Assembly (NCBI GenBank): GCA_902782475.1
Contig: CACZNR010000050.1
Location: 1-16,257 of the forward strand
DNA length: 16,257 nt
DNA from: an uncultured Eubacteriales bacterium
GTDB taxonomy: Bacteria > Bacillota > Clostridia > Christensenellales > Christensenellaceae
Direction: 5' to 3'
Shown piece after piece: positions 14,325 through 16,257 of the stretch. The translations under genes were made by a program, and so were the position numbers. The notes below the pieces were generated by a model. The model saw only the letters and a program-made list of their open reading frames with translations. It was not told the origin of the DNA and did not search any database. Position 1 is the stretch's first letter, and each line of letters starts with the position of its first letter.

Positions 14325-16156
14325 AAAAGGATCTTATAAAAGCAGCAGCACTGTCCCTCATACTGGGACTGCTGTTTACAGGATGCTCCAGGGAAGCATC
14401 CGTCATATCATCAGACACCGCTGCAGTATCATCATCTGTCGTAAGCGATGTCACGGCGGAGACCGCAGAACCAAGTCATGCTGCCACCCTCAGCTATTCA
14501 GCCGACATAGACATGACATTCTCAAATTCTGATGTCAGCGATGATGTGGATACTTCCACTGCCTGTGATATCACCATTTCAGGAAGTGATGTGTCCATCG
14601 AAGGAAAAGGTGCTGTATACTCTGACGGGATACTGTCCATCACTGAAGGTGGCACATATGTCCTTACAGGTTCATCAGATGACATCATGATATACATTGA
14701 GACCGGAGACGAAGAAAAGGTTTACCTGATACTCGATAACTGCACATTGGCAAACGATGACGGCCCTGTCATCTATATAAAGGAGTCAGACAAGGTCTTC
14801 CTGTATTCACCACAGGGCACGGTCAATGCCCTTTCGGATTCCTCGTCATATTCAGATGAATATACTGCTGAAAGCATTGACGGATGTGTATTTTCAAGGG
14901 CTGATCTTACCATAAACGGATCAGGCAGCCTTACCATAACAGGTAACTACAAGCACGCCGTAGTATCAAAGGATGACCTGGTCGTCTCAGCGACAGCTCT
15001 TGACGTCTCATCAGTATCTGCAGGGCTCGAAGGCAAGGACTGTGTCAAAATAACAGGCGCTGACATAAGCATTTCTTCCGGCACGGACGGCATCCGCTCC
15101 ACAAATGAGGAGGATGGGTCCAGGGGCTATGTATATATCGAAAATTCCAGCATAGATATCAGCTGCGGAAATGACGGCATACAGGCAGTAACGCTTCTTT
15201 ATGCATCATCTTCAGAGATCAGTGTAGTAAGCGGCACAACATCAGGCTCATCTACATCAGACTCATACAAGGGACTCAAGGCAGACCTTGACATATATCT
15301 AAAGGACTGTACAGTCACCGTGGACACAGCGGATGATGCGATCCACGCAAACGAGACTGTCGTTATCGACGGAGGATCATATACTCTCTCCTCAGAGGAT
15401 GACGGGATACACGCAGATACCGATCTGTCTATCCTGGAAGGTGCTGTAAACATAGAAAATAGCTATGAAGGCCTTGAAGCCACAGTGATCGACATATCAG
15501 GCGGCACAGTTACCATAAATGCCAGTGATGACGGCATAAATGCGGCCGGTGGCAGCAATACATCAAGCCAGTTCAGTCCGATGTTTGGAGGTGACAATTT
15601 CTCAGGCGGTTCAGGTGAACTGATAATCGACGGTGGATATGTATATGTCAACTCCTTAGGAGACGGACTTGATGCAAACGGATCCATCACCATAAACGGA
15701 GGCATAACACTTGTAAGCGGTCCTGTCAACAACGGCAACGGTGCCCTGGACTATGACCAGAGTGCGTCCATAAACGGTGGCGTCCTCGTAGCTGCTGGTT
15801 CCTCAGGCATGGCCCAGAACCTCAGTTCCAGCGATAGCCAGGCATCTGTGCTCTACAACGTGGGTAATCTTTCAGCCGGAACTGCCATAAGCATCACAGA
15901 TGAAAACGGAAACGTGATCCTTTCGTTCACACCAGAGAAGAACTATCAGACAGTGGTATTCAGTGCTCCAGGGCTCAAGTCCGGTAACACATACAGGATA
16001 GTAAGCGGAGGAACTGTATCAGGTGCTGACACCTACGGATTCTCTCAGTCAGGCACCATAAGCGGTGGCACTGAGATAGCTGAGATAGATATTGAGAGCA
16101 ATATCTTCGGCGGCACAGGCGGATTCGGTGGCGGAGGCTTTGGCGGAAAGCATTAA
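14321..16156 (+). CDS. Exported lipoprotein with beta-helix (DUF4353, carbohydrate-binding domain-containing)
   Basis: A 611-residue surface protein. It begins with a lipoprotein signal (M-K-K, a hydrophobic core at 8-19 and L-F-T-G-C with Cys22), then a Ser/Ala/Thr-rich linker to about residue 60. The body matches the 'carbohydrate-binding domain-containing' DUF4353 family. Turns of the form D-D-G-I-x-A recur at 233, 255, 284, 316, 338, 360, 382, 403 and 447, mostly 22 residues apart, which is the pitch of a right-handed beta-helix. A C-terminal beta domain follows, then a glycine-rich tail (F-G-G-T-G-G-F-G-G-G-G-F-G-G-K-H). The start overlaps the DUF4956 stop as ATGA, with GGAGG 13 bases upstream, so translation is probably coupled. 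Sugar binding is a family label only; no ligand site can be seen. No terminator follows before the intron end. Confidence 0.87.
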   Translation: MKKDLIKAAALSLILGLLFTGCSREASVISSDTAAVSSSVVSDVTAETAEPSHAATLSYSADIDMTFSNSDVSDDVDTSTACDITISGSDVSIEGKGAVYSDGILSITEGGTYVLTGSSDDIMIYIETGDEEKVYLILDNCTLANDDGPVIYIKESDKVFLYSPQGTVNALSDSSSYSDEYTAESIDGCVFSRADLTINGSGSLTITGNYKHAVVSKDDLVVSATALDVSSVSAGLEGKDCVKITGADISISSGTDGIRSTNEEDGSRGYVYIENSSIDISCGNDGIQAVTLLYASSSEISVVSGTTSGSSTSDSYKGLKADLDIYLKDCTVTVDTADDAIHANETVVIDGGSYTLSSEDDGIHADTDLSILEGAVNIENSYEGLEATVIDISGGTVTINASDDGINAAGGSNTSSQFSPMFGGDNFSGGSGELIIDGGYVYVNSLGDGLDANGSITINGGITLVSGPVNNGNGALDYDQSASINGGVLVAAGSSGMAQNLSSSDSQASVLYNVGNLSAGTAISITDENGNVILSFTPEKNYQTVVFSAPGLKSGNTYRIVSGGTVSGADTYGFSQSGTISGGTEIAEIDIESNIFGGTGGFGGGGFGGKH

Positions 16157-16174
16157 GACAGATATCATATACAG

Positions 16175-16257
16175 ATCGAGTAGGAGGCGGTCAACAGACC
16201 GCCGACCTCTCACACCACCGTACGTACCGTTCGGTATACGGCGGTTCAATCAACTTA
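16175..16257 (-). mobile_element. 3' end of a group II intron (domains V and VI), probably bacterial class C, partial
   Basis: Read on the minus strand, GAACCGCCGTATACC pairs with GGTACGTACGGTGGT (16247-16214) to give a typical domain V: ACC/GGT, a G-U, CCGTA/TACGG, a two-base CG bulge on the 3' side and a short capped stem. The CGC triad is the form seen in class C introns. GAGAGG then leads to domain VI, with GGCGGTC (16203-16197) pairing perfectly with GACCGCC (16192-16186), followed by CCTACTCGAT. The intron 3' end is placed at 16175, after CTCGAT. The rest, including any reverse transcriptase gene, lies to the right of the window. The 18 bases between the lipoprotein stop and this end are the 3' exon. 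Confidence 0.82.

Noticed and set aside
15017..15676. Repeated DNA in the lipoprotein gene as a possible tandem-repeat array or CRISPR
   Set aside because: The periodicity is at protein level (66-base rungs with diverged codons); no DNA unit is repeated exactly, so it is not a CRISPR or recent duplication.
16049..16249. Minus-strand frame of 66 codons at the right edge
   Set aside because: It runs through the intron domains V/VI and antisense to the lipoprotein gene, with no start signals. The structured RNA explains the sequence better.

Overview
The window looks like chromosomal DNA of a low-to-mid GC Gram-positive anaerobe of the class Clostridia, most like Lachnospiraceae. This is inferred from AGGAG-type ribosome binding sites, sigma-A-like promoters, a T-box leader in front of valS, the valS-folC gene order, and the VTC/DUF4956/carbohydrate-binding-domain gene set. 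I cannot name a species.

Left part (1-7646): the 3' end of a plus-strand gene (possibly a clostripain-related peptidase) converges on a long minus-strand operon. Read in its own direction, that operon is pgsA (phosphatidylglycerophosphate synthase), a T-box leader with a GUU (Val) specifier, valS, a short folC-like Mur ligase, a PnuC-type vitamin transporter and a DUF1846 protein. The last four genes are separated by -3 to +10 bases, so valyl-tRNA charging probably influences a folate gene and a vitamin-uptake gene as well as valS.

Middle (7647-12816): a divergent promoter region drives pgsA leftward and a ROK-family sugar kinase plus family I inorganic pyrophosphatase rightward. After a shared terminator-like hairpin come two minus-strand pairs: a cytidylate-kinase-like P-loop protein followed by an AEC-family permease, and an EamA/DMT permease overlapping a YdcF-like membrane protein.

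Right part (12817-16257): a plus-strand cassette of three overlapping genes encodes a VTC-type (polyphosphate polymerase-like, triphosphate-tunnel fold) cytoplasmic enzyme, a DUF4956 membrane protein, and a large exported lipoprotein whose body is a 22-residue-period beta-helix. Upstream of it is a tandem direct repeat with an 11-bp period, typical of OmpR/PhoB-class response-regulator sites. This cassette is the best candidate for an under-described system: its layout suggests phosphate-polymer or phosphoryl chemistry in the cytoplasm linked through a membrane protein to a cell-surface protein. Only 18 bases after the last stop codon, the 3' end of a group II intron (domains V and VI, probably bacterial class C) enters from the right on the minus strand.

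No tRNA, rRNA, CRISPR array or prophage genes were seen. All gene-free stretches are under 300 bases and their contents are listed.
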